From Cichorium intybus (Eukaryota > Streptophyta > Magnoliopsida > Asterales > Asteraceae), in NCBI GenBank assembly GCA_023525715.1, contig CM042011.1, positions 58,632,854 through 58,696,853 of the forward strand: a DNA stretch of 64,000 nucleotides. Direction: 5' to 3'. The first letter of the stretch is position 1; each line of letters starts with the position of its first letter. The position numbers were made by a program, and so were the translations under genes. The notes beneath the pieces are model-generated. The model had not been told where the DNA came from, searched no databases, and saw only the letters and a program-made list of their open reading frames with translations. Positions 27,243 to 40,133 of the stretch are shown one piece after another.

Positions 27243-27734
27243 TGATTTAAACAAATAAAAGGACATATGAGTTAAATGAAGGTGATTTAGTGATGCTAAA
27301 AGTCTCACCACGGAACGGTGTGGTGAGATTTGGAAAGAAAGGAAAACTAGGTCCAAGGTACATTGGACCATTCAAGATTGTAAAGAAGGTGGGATTACAA
27401 ACCTCTAAGTTAGAATTTCCACAAGAACTTAATGGGATTCATGACACCTTTCATGTGTGTTATTTAAAGAAGTACTTTAGAAAATAAGATGAGATCATCC
27501 CTGTGAAATACTTAAAGGTTGAAACTCCTAGCAAGTTAATAGAAGAAACTTAAGGCTAGTCAAAGATCAAGAAGCTAAGGAACAAAAGAGTTTGAACTTG
27601 TGTTGGTCAAATGGAAGCATTCTTTAGGACCAAACTTGACATGGGAGACAAAAGAAGAAATGAAGAAACATTTCCCAAAATTTGTAAACTATGAATTAAT
27701 TTTGAGGACAGAATCCTAATAAGGGGTAGGTAAT
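27243..27734 (+). pseudogene. Gypsy integrase C-terminus, plus strand, with frameshifts
   Basis: Plus-strand end of a Ty3/gypsy polyprotein: NKRTYELNEGDLVMLKVSPR, then VVRFGKKGKLGPRYIGPFKI and FHVCYLKKYFRK, matching the integrase C-terminal GPF/Y region. A stop follows at about 27485, after which the frame changes and GPNLTWETKEEMKKHFPKFV (about 27628-27690) marks the very end. The purine tract AATAAGGGGTAGG lies just before the LTR. Everything upstream is missing; the junction with the opposite-strand element is at about 27240. Confidence 0.85.
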
Positions 27735-29095
27735 TGTAACAACTAGAAATTTTTTACTATGGTAAAACAATGATAAATGTGATTTAATGATGGTTCAAGT
27801 GTCAAGTCATTTACTAAGTGCTTAATAGAATTTGGTTAAGTGTCATAAACATGTGAATTATGATAATATATGAATTAAGACACTTATTAAGTTCTTTGTG
27901 ATAATTATGTGTGGTAAGACGTAGTTGAGTGGAAATAAGAACTAAAAACAAATGGTGATTGTTATTTTGAAATTCAAGTTGGTAATGTACATTTGATGAG
28001 TAATAATATAAAAATAGAGAAAGAATTGGAAAATATTATCATTTCCAAAAATGTAGTCCTTGAAAATTAAAAAACACATGAAAAAGAATGGAGGCATTTG
28101 GAGTTAGGATGAAAAAGTTATGAAGTGATGAAGTTGGGCTAAAACTGCCAAAAATCAAGTTGTGGTCAAGTTCGTGAGTAAAGATTGAAACATGTGGAAA
28201 GATTCAAGAGAACTTCAGGAGAGGTAAGTTGTAGTTCATATTCCATCTTTCTGTACATATATTATGTATAGAAAAAGGATTTCGTATGGAAAAGTTGTGG
28301 ATGTAGCAAGTTAGAAGAAAATTTGAGTTAAGCTGAAAGAGTGTTAGGAGCTTTTCCAAGTGGCAAGACAGTAGGTGACGCGGGTAGTGTGTGAGTATAG
28401 AAGCAAATGCACGGGTCGCGTATTTTTCATGTTTGGATCGGACCCCTGTTGCATTTTTGGATCCGACCCCGTGTTAAGCGATGCGGGTCATGTGGGAATT
28501 GCTTAGGACTTGCACAGGTCGCGTGGATTGCCAAGCTAGGCATTACCTGGAGCGCGTGAGGGCGTGTGGAGCAGCCAAACCAGCCCCATGTTTTCCACCT
28601 AGCTCCATTTTTGACCCTCAACTCATGCCACATGAATTCCACTTACATGTATTAGCATTAGACATGAAAATCATGCCTACTTGAGTCATTTTCATCCAAA
28701 ACTTCATCTCTCTTCTTCCAAAAACCATCTCAAGGAACACTAGGTGTGTTCTTGGGGTTTTAGTAGGTTTTTGATCATCTAAGCTTGAATCTCAAGTATT
28801 TTAAAGGGCTTTTTGGTGCAAATTGACCATTTCAAGGTAAGAAATATTTCTATGTAATTTATTTGGGTTAAATTCATAGGAACTGAATTATGGCCCTAAT
28901 TTTTGGAGAATTTGAGATAATATGAAATTGATGATTGATAACGTTTAGTTATGACTAGATGATGCTTAGTTAACAAAAGTTTTGCTTTTAACATATTCAA
29001 ATCTTAAAAGTTGAGTTAGTCCACATGAAGGGAATTTGCATTAATGAAATTGGATAAGAATTATGGATGAGTTTTGTTTGAATGATGATAATTAG

Positions 29096-29097
<2 letters not shown>

Positions 29098-29190
<93 letters not shown>
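29098..29190. repeat. (TA)n microsatellite
   Basis: About 46 TA units inside the gypsy 3' LTR. Confidence 0.97.
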
Positions 29191-29191
<1 letters not shown>

Positions 29192-29462
29192 AAATATCAT
29201 TGAAATGTTTAATTTCTAAGAACCATCAAAGTAGAGTTCTTGAACATCTATTAGTAAGGATGTAAAATACTATCATGAATTATTTGGGAGAACCGAAGTA
29301 GGAATGTGGTAATATTATTAAACATATTCATGGGAGGACTAAATTGTCATAGTCTTGAAATAGTATTGGTATCAACTAGTCATACATAGTTATAAATATA
29401 ATGTGTAAATGGATTAAGTGCTTATGAGGTATACCCATAGATGATTGGGATATGTAATAGGT

Positions 29463-29589
<127 letters not shown>

Positions 29590-30361
29590 ATGTGATCTAA
29601 ATAGGTGTTGATAAAGGTGGTAAACAAGAGAAGAGAAAGGGTGCTCTAGGGGTTGAATAGAAGTATCATATAATGGCCTAGATAGGAGTGAATTTGTTTC
29701 ATCCTATAATAGATTGGCATTGCCTTAGTGGTACTTCGGAGGCTTTTCGATACTTCAGATCTTCACCCTTAGTAGTTCGGAGGCTTTCCGATACTTCGGG
29801 GTTTCATCCTCGATAGCTTAGAGGCTTTTAGATACCTTGGAACTTTACACATGCATGACTTTGTAGGGTGAGTGTGTCTTTTATAAAGAGGAGTTTATAG
29901 CACAGGGGTTCCCTTAACATTGTTTTGATAATCGATCTGGTTCTTGATTATTGTTTTGGGTTTTACATATGTCGGTCATACTTGATTTGTCAATACTTGA
30001 TCCTAGATTTTATCATGACATGTTAACAACAAGGAAACTTTCTTTTGGAATCAATGTCACCTAAACTATGTTTAGGGTCTAAAACCAATGTAACTCATGA
30101 GACAATTGTCTTACATATGTTATTGTTTTGAAAATGCTATGTACTAGCAATAAGATATGAACTAGAAGACTTTTGAGAAGTTAGAAGACTTCTGTATACA
30201 TGGGAATTAGTAATGTTTGCTTCTAAACTATGGTTTTGATCCTATGAAGTTGTAACCCCATGTTGGTATTTTGTAACTTGTAAATGTGTTGGTTTTTTTA
30301 AACCGTGTTTTGAACATGTGGAAATGATTTGTAAATATGTATGAAATTATGGGGTGTTACA

Positions 30362-33300
30362 ACTCGCCTCATTAAAGGGCCGAACCCGAATAACTCAATG
30401 ATTTGCCTTCGTTTTATAACACTGATGAGAACTAGGGTCTGAGTCAAAGTTCCTAAATCATCATCTCATGTGCTATATGCTTCCTCTTAGTTGTTTAATG
30501 CTTGAAAACATGGTTTTACTACTTAATTCATCATCATTCTCCAAGATTCTCATCATATAAGAACATATGAATTATATGGTTTTTATTTATTCGTCCAATT
30601 CTCCCACCAAAAATAATAAAAGGTACAAAAGTAAGAGAACTCGCTTTTTAATCAAGTAGACGATGACCGATTCTTGTTTTCCCCTCTGAAATCACTTACT
30701 TTGCTTCAATATTGAGATCCAAAATTCAAAAATCGTCCTCCCCTATTGTTGGAATGTTTAAGAGTGTTTTTGGAATGATTTGGAGACAAATGGACCGACC
30801 TATGCTTTTAATCTCATAATTTTATGTCAACCAAGTTAAACGATCCGTGTTTTTCATGCTTTGAATTACACAATCCATGTAACTCTTACATAAAAAAGAT
30901 TCCATCTTTTCCAATTACACGGTCTATGTTTTTCAAGGCCATTTTTACAAGGTCCGTGTTTTTATGCATAATTTCTCATTTAGGCAACGTACTTTGGTAA
31001 TAACAATCTGTTGTGAAATTTATTCAACTTTGAGCCACCGTAAATTCCTTATATGAACTTGGATTGAGTTGTTTATTTTTAATATACATTCTTTATTGTA
31101 TTGGATACATCTTTCTTTAGGAAGTTACTGATTTAGTTTTATAGATCTCGAGTTATATGGGTATGAACATAAGGTGGTGCACAAATTTATCATTTTATGT
31201 GAAATACATATCGTTTTCAAATTAGCTAAACTTCTTCATTTCAAGTCCAAATGACTTGATTCTTTTTTACATATTAATTGTAGTTCTAACAATACATTGT
31301 AACCTTTGGATTCCATTTATGGCACGTTTATGTTAGATTTTCATAATACCAAGTAAGGTACTCACCATTTTGTGAAATTTCTTCTTTTCACCTTTTTATT
31401 CCATACTTTTAATGATATCTACTACGGGTGATTTATAACTGCTTCATACAAGTTATAAAACATTTGCTTCATAAATTTTTCCATTGGAATTCATATTTTA
31501 ATTTCATGACAAAATTTGTCATCACTTAAAATCTTCATAAAAGTCAAATAATTTCATTACACAAGTGTTACACATAATCATATTTAACATTCTAATATCT
31601 TAAGTACTCAAATATTTAGGATGTTTCAATTAGAATTATGGTCCCAAAATAGAAAATCAGAAAGATAAAGAAGGCATCTAAAGAAACTACATACCTTCAC
31701 TATGCAAGCCTTTTTTTTACCTTGTCTAGACAATCCCTTTAAGGATCATCCTCCAAATACCCATGTAATTGGCCCAGATAAAGCCCCTAACGTCTTTCCA
31801 GTTGCATCAAAAAATCCAATCTTTTATTTCCTCACAATATTTACTAAAATAAATGACCCTAGGTCCCACGGTTTGTTGAACTAGTTTTCTATCTGATATC
31901 CAACCTAATAGTAAAAATCTTGAGAAAATTGAACCATTTGAACATTTTTTCATGACGAAAAATTCAGTAGTTCATGTTGAAGATATGAGAACATGAATGA
32001 AGATACATCTTCTCGAACCATATTCAACATGAAAACTCTCGGTCTGACAGTAAAGTGCAATTCACTTTTGATAATGTAATGCCCTCTAAATGGCGAGAAC
32101 AAAGTTTTGAAATGCATACATGGTGTTCAATTAAGATTCATTACTATTCAATGGATATGATTATCAAAAGGTTCCTTATTCGATCCATGACTGCCTAAAA
32201 GATAGGTATTTCAACCTTGGCGGATACTATCAACTCACAATGCACCGGTCCTCTAGAATAATCTTGAGTATCATCCATGATGAATTCATTGGGATTCCTT
32301 TTAGAACATACTATCCGGGAAAGAGAAGAATTCTTAAAAATGAAATGTTGCTCCTTTCAAAAGAAACATCTCAAAAAGCATTATGATTGAATATCTCAAT
32401 TATTATATTGCCTCCAAGGTATGACGAAAACCTTGAATTGGTTTTTCTAAAATCATTTCTAGAATCCATTACACTCGAAGCCTAAAGATCACTCGATTTT
32501 AGGAATACTATAGTGGCACAAACCTCACTTGGTGAACTCCACAACTTAATCCTAAATATGCTATCCAAACTTTACAACCAGCAAAATATTTTGTTAAGAT
32601 ATGAAAAAATCCGATAAGTATATTGGCTTAGCATGTCATGAAATATACTTTTTGATAAAGTAAAAAGACAAATAATATTTTGTCTTTACTCTTATACAAA
32701 CATATGCCCCTATTCCAACAAGTTCTCTGGATCTGAATTCTCAATGCCAAAGCAAATTTTCCTTTATGTACCTTGCAATATAAAAAATTTGAAGTATATA
32801 AAGAAAGAGCTAGTTTATATATACACTTCCGACATATGCTTATCTGTCATAAAAAGAGAATTTTGCATTAAATTTCGTAGAAAATACAAGTTCTAAGGAT
32901 TTGATCTATGCTCTCAACCAAACTGAATTGGTTGACATCTCTAATCTTGAGTCGTTTTACTCCCTTGATGAAGAACCTAATGATGACTCAATTTGCTCGT
33001 TTGTTTACCTTGATTCCTTATCAAAAGAAAACCAAGAATTAAGATCACCAAATTATCTCTTTGACTTAGACTCGTCTATGACAAGAGTATATCTGTTTAT
33101 CAAAAGTTGCAAGTTGGTGTAAGGAAATTGGGTGATTATCAGACTATGAAACTATTTCATGCACAATTTTGAATGGTATTGTCTTTGGTTCAATTGTGGT
33201 AGCGTGTGCTAAAGTTTAACGTAACCTTAAGCATAATTTTGAATGAGTCGGCATGCATATGTCATTCAATGGATTATATCAGACCATTCATGAATAAAAA

Positions 33301-33474
33301 GAAAGTGATAAGTGGTATGTGTTTGGTTGTGGTTGATTGGCTATTGATGCTGTTAGGTAAGTGATAAGGCACCAAAACATAATGACCATATATGTCGTTT
33401 GACATATATTCAAATAGCTCGTCTATTGAGGAACAGAGAAGAACCATTAAAGAAGGGTGATAGGGTTTTAGTCT
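30362..33474. other. Unassigned 3.1 kb
   Basis: AT-rich DNA between the gypsy LTR and the LINE tail. GGTCCGTGTTTTTCATG-like words recur around 30850-30965. The frame 32901-33122 (73 codons, acidic, no recognised motif) is the longest and has no homology I can name. No element ends were found. Confidence 0.45.
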
Positions 33475-34409
33475 TTTTTTGGAAAACGGCAAATAATATT
33501 AATAAGACCACGCCCAACAAGGAGCTAAACGGGCCACGCCAAAGATACAACAATATTTACAAACAGGACATAGGGGAACAATTCCATTTCATCCAATCTA
33601 AACTACATTTCCTCCCCCTGCTTTTAGTCCATAAGAAAGCTAAGGATTTGGCATTTTCAGCAATCGAGTAAAATGGAGTTAGATGACTATTAAACACCCG
33701 GTCGTTTCTGCTCTTCCAAATGCACCACAACATGCTCACGCATATCACCTGTAACGTTTTTCTTTCCTCCAGAATATTGCCCCAAGAATCCACGAAATCA
33801 AGCAACTCAGTTATCGAATTGACCAGCCGATCACCAATACCACACCAATTCATTATTTCCCCTTTAACTTTCCTTGCCAGAGAACACTTAACAAGCACAT
33901 GATCTGCACATTCCGCCTCCTCATTACACAACGAGCAAATTGAGGAGTTAAGTGTAATCCCCCTGTGAAGCAAGGACTGAGCCGTTGAGATTTTGCCCAT
34001 AGAAGCTCTCCATATGAAGCAATTTACCTTGATTGGGACCTCTTTTAACCATCTCACCTTTAGTGTCGAGGTACTCATGTTTACTCCATCAATACGCTGC
34101 CTTACTGCCGCCACTGAGAACTCACCATTGCCTGCCAGACGGCATCTCCAATTGTCCCTTCCACCTTTTGAACAGAACGAGCTAATAACTGTCCTCAATC
34201 GACTCCATTCAGCCGACAACTCTGGATTGATTATATTGGATCTCCACTCCCATACCTCCCCAGATTCCTTTAGTCTATCAGCAACTGAACACTTCTTCGA
34301 TCTTTCCAATTTATAGAGTAAGGTAAATTGATCTTTCAACTTATCGCCCACACACCAATCATCCAACCAGAAGAGCGTCTCCTGCCCCGACCCCACAACC
34401 CTCGTAAGT
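33475..34409 (-). mobile_element. L1-type LINE, 3' part (zf-RVT domain and tail)
   Basis: The 3' part of a plant L1-like non-LTR retrotransposon on the minus strand. The frame from 34409 to the stop at 33557 contains ETLFWLDDWCVGD, then the zinc-binding zf-RVT domain VKVNCFIWRASMGKISTAQ-like region with CSLCNEEAECADHVLVKCSL, and CIWKSRNDRVFN near the end. A short A7 tail lies at the plus-strand T run 33475-33481. The reading frame continues precisely into 37073 and up once the inserted element is skipped. No stop interrupts this part. Confidence 0.85.
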
Positions 34410-34803
34410 GATAGGAATCGGACAGGGTATACGCAGCGGAAACACTATCACACACACACACAAAAGCAGAAAATAAAGCAAAAAGAACACAAATATTTTT
34501 ACGTGGTTCGGATTCGGTGCAAATCCTACGTCCACGGGCTGCAACTAGAGAACTCTTATTAATACTCACAAGATTACAATTTATAACTCTTGTTTTGAGC
34601 TCAAGTGGTGCATCTTAACTTGCTACACCACACCTCTATATATAAGAGAAAAAAACTTGTCAAATAATATGAAGGAATAATATTTTCTTGCAAAATGATT
34701 GTTGCCACCACTAGCACCCTTTTGCTTTTGATTCACCAACTCCACCATGAAGTTGCCAACAAAAAAGAACCCACTTTTGATAAAGCCTCCATCATACCTA
34801 ACA
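34410..34803 (-). repeat. 3' LTR of the gag-only element
   Basis: 394 bp, nearly identical to 36680-37072. A CACACA tract is slightly longer and the terminal CCTAACA reads CCTATCA on the minus strand. The minus strand contains CTATATATAGAGGTG as a TATA-like core. Confidence 0.9.
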
Positions 34804-35331
34804 ATCTCCCACTTGGAGGCTTGAGCAACATTTATTAATCTTCAAACATGACTAGTCTTCCAAACTTCCAGTTCCCAAGAACAAGCTAAAAACCCAGTCA
34901 AATCCTCCTAGTTGCAGCCGCCCCCTCTCATCAATTACTAGAAGGGCCAGTTGAAACTCCCACTAGCTCCAACTCAGCCGTGGCTAATCCCACCACCGAC
35001 TCATCCTCTGTCTCAACCAGTTTGGACACTCCACCAGCTCCAGAGATACACCGAGGACCACTAACACTCTCCAAACTTTGCAAACTTCCAACAGGAGAGA
35101 ATTTTTCAGTCTTAGTCTTCAAAACCCAACGACTCTTTGTAACTGTACCCGGAACACACCCCGTGCTCCCACTGTCACAAAATCTCCAGAATTCATGTTT
35201 GCAAAATGAACTCTCTTAGCACTAGATTTAGCGAACCATATTTTGTCATGCTTAACGGGGACGGTCATACTTCCTTCAGCAGGTACCTTAACCATATATA
35301 ATGACCCACGCTTCATACCTTGAGCAATCAC

Positions 35332-36450
35332 CTAATTACCATTGACCACCCTCCATTTACCACCACCAAACCTTACTTCCAGTCCTTGTTTATCCACCTG
35401 ACCAACAGAAATCAATTTCTTCTTCAGCTCCGGAATCAACCTGACATTTTTCAGGTTCCATGTAGTTCCCAATGAAGTAACCAGATCAATATCTCCTATG
35501 CCTGTTACTTGAAGCATCTCGTCATTTGCTAATCGTACCTTCCCAAAATCTCCTTCTTTTAGATTCACCATCGTTTCTCCGTTGTCCATGGCGTGAAACG
35601 AAGCCCCTGAATCCATGACCCAAGAGTCTACAGAACTTTCCATACTTAGTATCAGTGCATCATCCTCAGACACACCCTCAGCACCAGCAATGTTCAATTC
35701 TTTCTTTGGACATTGACTCTTAACATGTCCCACCTCCTGGCAGTTCCAGCACTTCACATTCTTCCAAGTTCTAGACGAACTTCTTCCCCGACTCCCACTG
35801 CTCCCACCGTTTCTGCCATTCCCTCTACCTCTTCCGATATTTAATAACTCAGAAGAAGATGAGCCACCTTGATTCTTACGTCTGGTATCCTCGCCTAGAG
35901 CCAAATCTCGAACCCCTTCAAACGTCATACCACTGGTCCCCACGGAACTCGTAACAGCAGTAACTGTTCCTGACCAGCTATCAGGTAGTGAAGCTAGTAG
36001 CAGTGAAGCTTGAGTCTCATTATCAAATTTAATTCCCACAGATGATAATCTGGACATAATTGAATTTAGATTGTTAATGTGAACCGTAATTGAGCTGTCT
36101 TCATTCATCCTTGTCGTGAACAACTCCCTCATCAAGAACACCTTGTTAGCCGCCGACGGTTTCTCATACATGTTCGCCAGAGCATCCATCATACCACGCG
36201 CCGTGGTTTGATTGATGATGTTGAAAGCAACTCTCTTTGACAACGACAATGTAATAACCGCCCTAGCTTACTTGTTCTTTGAGTTCCAAACATCTTCATC
36301 AGCCTTTTCCATTTTCTCCGGCTTGTCCCCAAGTACCACATCCAAGTCTTTCTGACATAGCAATGCTTCTATTTGCATTTTCCACCAACTAAAATCAGTA
36401 CCGTCGAACTTCTCGATTACAATCTTGTCTTCAGCTATTACGACAAACAA
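35332..36450 (-). pseudogene. Copia gag-protease of the gag-only element
   Basis: Nucleocapsid-type gag on the minus strand in two frames. 36450-36268 (KIVIEKFDGTDFSWWKMQIE, ending at a stop) is followed by 36249-35332, giving gag core, CCHC knuckle CWNCQEVGHVKSQC, and an aspartic protease start WVMDSGASFH. A stop near 35332 interrupts the pre-integrase region, which continues as GMKRGSLYMVKV. Integrase, RT and RNase H are absent. The intact knuckle and DSGA triad suggest the gag-protease portion was functional recently; a one-codon stop separates the two gag parts. Confidence 0.85.
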
Positions 36451-36666
36451 GAAACAAATTGAGACAACGAAACAGACACAACAATGGCACGGACCTGACC
36501 GGTTCGTTCAGTGTACTCGTGTGTAACAGAACAGTACCCTTCAAAGTACCAAGACACCTTTAATACGATTAATAGAAATTAGTTTCTGATGTGGAAGATC
36601 AGACAAAACTGCAACCACAGAGCATACTCTAATTTCTAAAACCGAGACCTTCTCCAAAACCCGAAG

Positions 36667-36678
36667 CTCTGATACCAG
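36667..36678 (-). other. Primer-binding site
   Basis: Minus-strand TGGTATCAGAGC, complementary to the 3' end of initiator tRNA-Met, one base inside the 5' LTR spacer. It fixes the element's orientation. Confidence 0.9.
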
Positions 36679-36679
36679 T

Positions 36680-37072
36680 TGTTAGGAATCGGACAGGGTA
36701 CACGCAGTGGAAACACTATCACACACACACGAAAGCAGAAAATAAAGCAAAAAAGAACACAAGAATTTTTACGTGGTTCGGATTCGGTGCAAATCCTACG
36801 TCCACGGGCTGCAACTAGAGAACTCTTATTAATGCTCACAAGATTACAATTTATAACTCTTGTTTTGAGCTCAAGTGGTGCATCTTAACTTGCTACACCA
36901 CACCTCTATATATAAGAGAAAAAAACTTGTCAAATAATATGAAGGAATAATATTTTCTTGCAAAATGATTGTTGCCACCACTAGCACCCTTTTGCTTTTG
37001 ATTCACCAACTCCACCATGAAGTTGCCAACAAAAAGAACCCACTTTTGATAAAGCCTCCATCATACCTAACA
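36680..37072 (-). repeat. 5' LTR of the gag-only element
   Basis: 393 bp with TGTTAGG...CCTAACA ends, partner of 34410-34803. Confidence 0.92.
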
Positions 37073-39660
37073 CTCGTAAGGATCTCTTTAAAACTAATTC
37101 CCACTTCTGAAAGATCATTTTTTGCAGAAACTATATCTTTCCATACCCCCACGCATCCTGTCCTCACCAAAGGATCAGCCGGCTTGTTAACCAGGTTATG
37201 AAAACCTGCAATGACCTTACACCACATGGTCGATTTATCCGTTTTCAGGTGCCACCACCATTTGGACAGTAAAGCAATGTTCAAAGCCCGAAGAGATCCC
37301 ACACCCAAGCCACCCTTGTCCTTCGGAGCCGTTATACATTTCCACGACACCCAGTGAATTTTCTTGCTAGATTCCCCACCTCCCCACAAAAACCTCCTTC
37401 TTATACGTTCTAATTCCAGGAGAACCCCTTTAGGTGCTTTAAAAAGCGAAAGGTAGTACGTTGGGAGATTGCCAAGAACATATTTTATAAGTGTGAGTCT
37501 GTCACCGAATGACAAGCATTTAGCTTTCCAGTCCGACAACTTAGAATTGAATCTGTCTATAAGGGGCTTCCAGTTTTTTGTGAGTTTCATGTTCGCCCCG
37601 ACTGTAACTCCTAAATATTTGAAAGGAAGTGTACCCGCCTCTCAACCGAGAACATTAGCCCACCAGATAGTTTCTTGTGGATTGGACCGTAAGCCAAACA
37701 ATTTCGACTTGTGAAAGTTTACTTTCAATCCTGACGAGACGTGGAAACACCGCAAAATCCTGGCAAGATTCTTGATATTGCAACGAGACCACTCCCCCAC
37801 AAAAATAGCGTCGTCGGCATAGAAGAGGTGGGAGATGACATAATCCGAGTTGGGAATATGAAGTCCCGCGTATAATCCTTTTTCTCTTGCCGCCTTCATC
37901 GCAACATTTAGACCTTCCATTGCTATGATGAACAAGAAAGGAGAAAGGGGGTCACCTTGTCTCACACCCCTCGACATGCTAAATTCTTTGGTGGGGGACC
38001 CATTGACGAGAATCGATGCCCTGGAAGATGATAAACATCCCTTCATCCACAGCTTCCACTTCTGCCCGAAGCCCATTTGTATGAGAACCGAATCCAAATA
38101 TTCCCAATTGACGGAGTCAAACGCCTTGTTGAAGTCAACTTTCAGCAACAATACTTCTCTTTTAGAGCGTTTTGACCATGCACATATCTCATTGACGATA
38201 AGAGGCCCATCCAAGATGTTCCTCCCCTCAATGTAAGCTGACTGCACCTCATCTATTACCAATGCAATTACCGTTTTCAGCCGTAGTGCAAGTGCCTTAA
38301 GCTAACCGGTCTATAATCACTTAGTGTAGCTGGATCTTTGACCTTTGGGACGAGAGTGATGAATGATGAATTACATCCCACCGCTAGGAAACCAAATTCT
38401 TCAAAGTATCGTACACATGCCATAAAATCTCATTTTATAGTCTCCTAAATTTTTTTTATAAATCTGAATGTAAAGCCATCGGGCCCCGGAGCCCGATCCT
38501 CACCACACGCCCATACCACCCCTTTAATCTCCTACTCTGAAAACGATCCCTCAATAGATAAAGCCACCTCTGATGGAAGTCTTTTAAACAGGTGAGTTAC
38601 CAGTTTCGGCCTTGAAGGCCAGCTCTCACTGAACTTATCACGGTAGAACCGAAACACCTCTTCTTTTATCTCCGGGACATCGGTCGACCACTTCCCGTTA
38701 ATTGTTAAACCGTTTATCCTGCATCTTCTATTTCTGTTGTTTATATGGCCTTGGAAGAATTGAGAGTTTTCATCTCCCTCCACAGCCCATTTAACCCAGG
38801 TTTTCTGCTTCAGATCCATTATCTTCATTCTTTCAAATTCCTTGATCTTCAACCTTCCATTGTGCAACGTCCTTAGATTCATCTTCTGTTAGACTTCTGG
38901 ACTCGGCAATGAAGTCTAATTGTTGTACCAGATCTCTTGAACTCGATATGTTCCTAGATTCCAACTTGTTCGCTTCACACCTCCAATTCTTGATTCCTTC
39001 TTTAAGAAACTTCAGTTTGGCTAGCAGGTATCTATCCGGGTTCTCGTACCCTTTGAAAATCCCCCATGCTCGTGTCACCGTCTCCTGAATCCCATCTTTC
39101 AACAACCATGAATTGAAGAATTTGAACGGTCGTGGGCCAAAATCATCCCATTGAGAAATAAGAGTGACTGGACAGTGGTCAGATAGCTCACGAGGTAACG
39201 CAGTGACAACGGTCCGAGAAAAAGAATTTAAGAACCCAGGACACACCAAAAACCTGTCCAGTTTACTGAGTTTTGCATCCACACTGCAGAAGTATGTAAA
39301 TTTATGGCCCCCTTGCTGAATTCATGAAGATCTGCATCCGGTCGCCTTACTGCATTGAAATCTCCGAAAACACCCCATTTCCCGGCTTTTGAATTTTTTA
39401 TTTCAAGAACTTCATCCCGCAATTTCTCTTTTTTATTCACAGCTTGGGGACCGTATATATTTTCAAATGCTATGTTCTCTTCAACCCCAACCCATCTACC
39501 AATCACAAAAAGAAAGTATCTCGCTTTAATTACCTAAGATTTCTTGAAGACTTGGTTGTTCCAGATGCTGAGGATGCCACCAGACTTACCAACCGAATCA
39601 ACCCACTCAAAGTCATACTCAGACGAGTCCCAACACCCCCCTGATGATGTTGTTTCACTA
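37073..39660 (-). mobile_element. L1-type LINE, 5' part (endonuclease and reverse transcriptase)
   Basis: The minus strand encodes, in order, part of the apurinic endonuclease domain (WVDSVGKSGGILSIWNN near 39590, GDFNAVRRPDADLHEF near 39330), a connector, and the reverse transcriptase (ITLVPKVKDPATLSDYRPVS near 38340, AFDSVNWEYLD, GVRQGDPLSPFLFI near 37960, catalytic FYADDAIFVG near 37810), then PTYYLSLFKAP and RRRFLWGGGESSKKIHW near 37380. The start of the endonuclease is absent, so it is 5'-truncated near 39660. Stops and frame changes (for example near 37640, 38270-38530 and 39520) make it inactive. The ORF continues across the gag-only element into 34409. Confidence 0.9.
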
Positions 39661-39825
39661 GATTCACATCTTTATTGAGCCCAAAAAGTCATGGATATGG
39701 AACATTATCAAAAACAAAAACTAGGATGAAACCTTTGTCTTATCATGAACATGCCATGGTTTGGTAGGACAAAGGTTTCACCCTAGTTCTTGTTTTTGAA
39801 CATGCCATGGTTTGGTAGGACATTG
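39661..39825. repeat. Local inverted and direct repeat
   Basis: AAACAAAAACTAGGATGAAA..CTTTGTC at about 39709-39739 is mirrored by GACAAAGGTTTCACCCTAGT..TTGTTTTT at about 39770-39798, and GAACATGCCATGGTTTGGTA occurs at about 39748 and again at 39797. This looks like a fold-back rearrangement at the right edge of the LINE and beside the RT relic. Confidence 0.7.
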
Positions 39826-40133
39826 TTAGATTTCTTTTTGTGAGTGTAGTTCATCTGGGAATTCGTGAAACCCGTAAGAAATGTGTGATTGTAGTTGGTA
39901 TTACTCTTACTAAGAAAGTTGATGAAGGATATTCCAATTTCCACCTTTTTTTTCTTAAAGATGAGACCATATTTTTTGACAAAGAAATGGAACTTTGATA
40001 GTAAGTCTACATGATTGGGGGAAACCACCAGGATGCCATCAATGTAGATCAATATATTTGCGATACTATATTCGAAAATCCTGATCATCGCCTTTTGAAA
40101 AGTAGAGGGGGCATTTTTTAGCCTAAAGGGCAT
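39783..40133 (-). pseudogene. Reverse transcriptase relic, probable endogenous pararetrovirus
   Basis: The minus-strand frame of 116 codons begins MPFRLKNAPSTFQKAMIRIF and has ILIYIDGILVVSP where active enzymes have the Y-x-D-D catalytic box, followed by a YGLIF..KKVEIG..FINFL region. The PF.LK.AP..FQ and YxDD region with a GISFINFLS-type motif is found in Ty3/gypsy elements and in Caulimoviridae. The KYGL..KKK.EIG..F pattern is closest in my memory to endogenous caulimovirids of plants. The second catalytic Asp is Gly, and the fragment is bounded by unrelated sequence, so it is dead. A gypsy origin cannot be excluded. Confidence 0.5.

Larger units (their letters stand above)
34410..37072 (-). 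mobile_element. Gag-only (TR-GAG-like) copia LTR element inserted in the LINE
   Basis: Two near-identical LTRs, 34410-34803 and 36680-37072, bound a 1.9-kb interior. On the minus strand the 5' LTR (TGTTAGGTAT...CCTAACA) is followed by TGGTATCAGAGC, the initiator-methionine tRNA primer site (plus 36667-36678), and the 3' LTR is preceded by CAAGTGGGAGAT as polypurine tract. The interior codes gag and protease but no integrase or reverse transcriptase. An 8-base repeat CTCGTAAG flanks the element (34402-34409 and 37073-37080), longer than the usual five bases of copia. This structure matches the TR-GAG class described in plants. LTR similarity suggests fairly recent insertion. Confidence 0.85.

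Noticed and set aside
32901..33122. Acidic 73-codon frame as a small gene
   Set aside because: There is no motif, no splice or promoter support, and it lies in an unassigned AT-rich repeat-like region.
34336..34569. Minus-strand frames starting MSINKSS (also at 36636-36839)
   Set aside because: They are translations of the two LTRs of the gag-only element, which explains their near identity.
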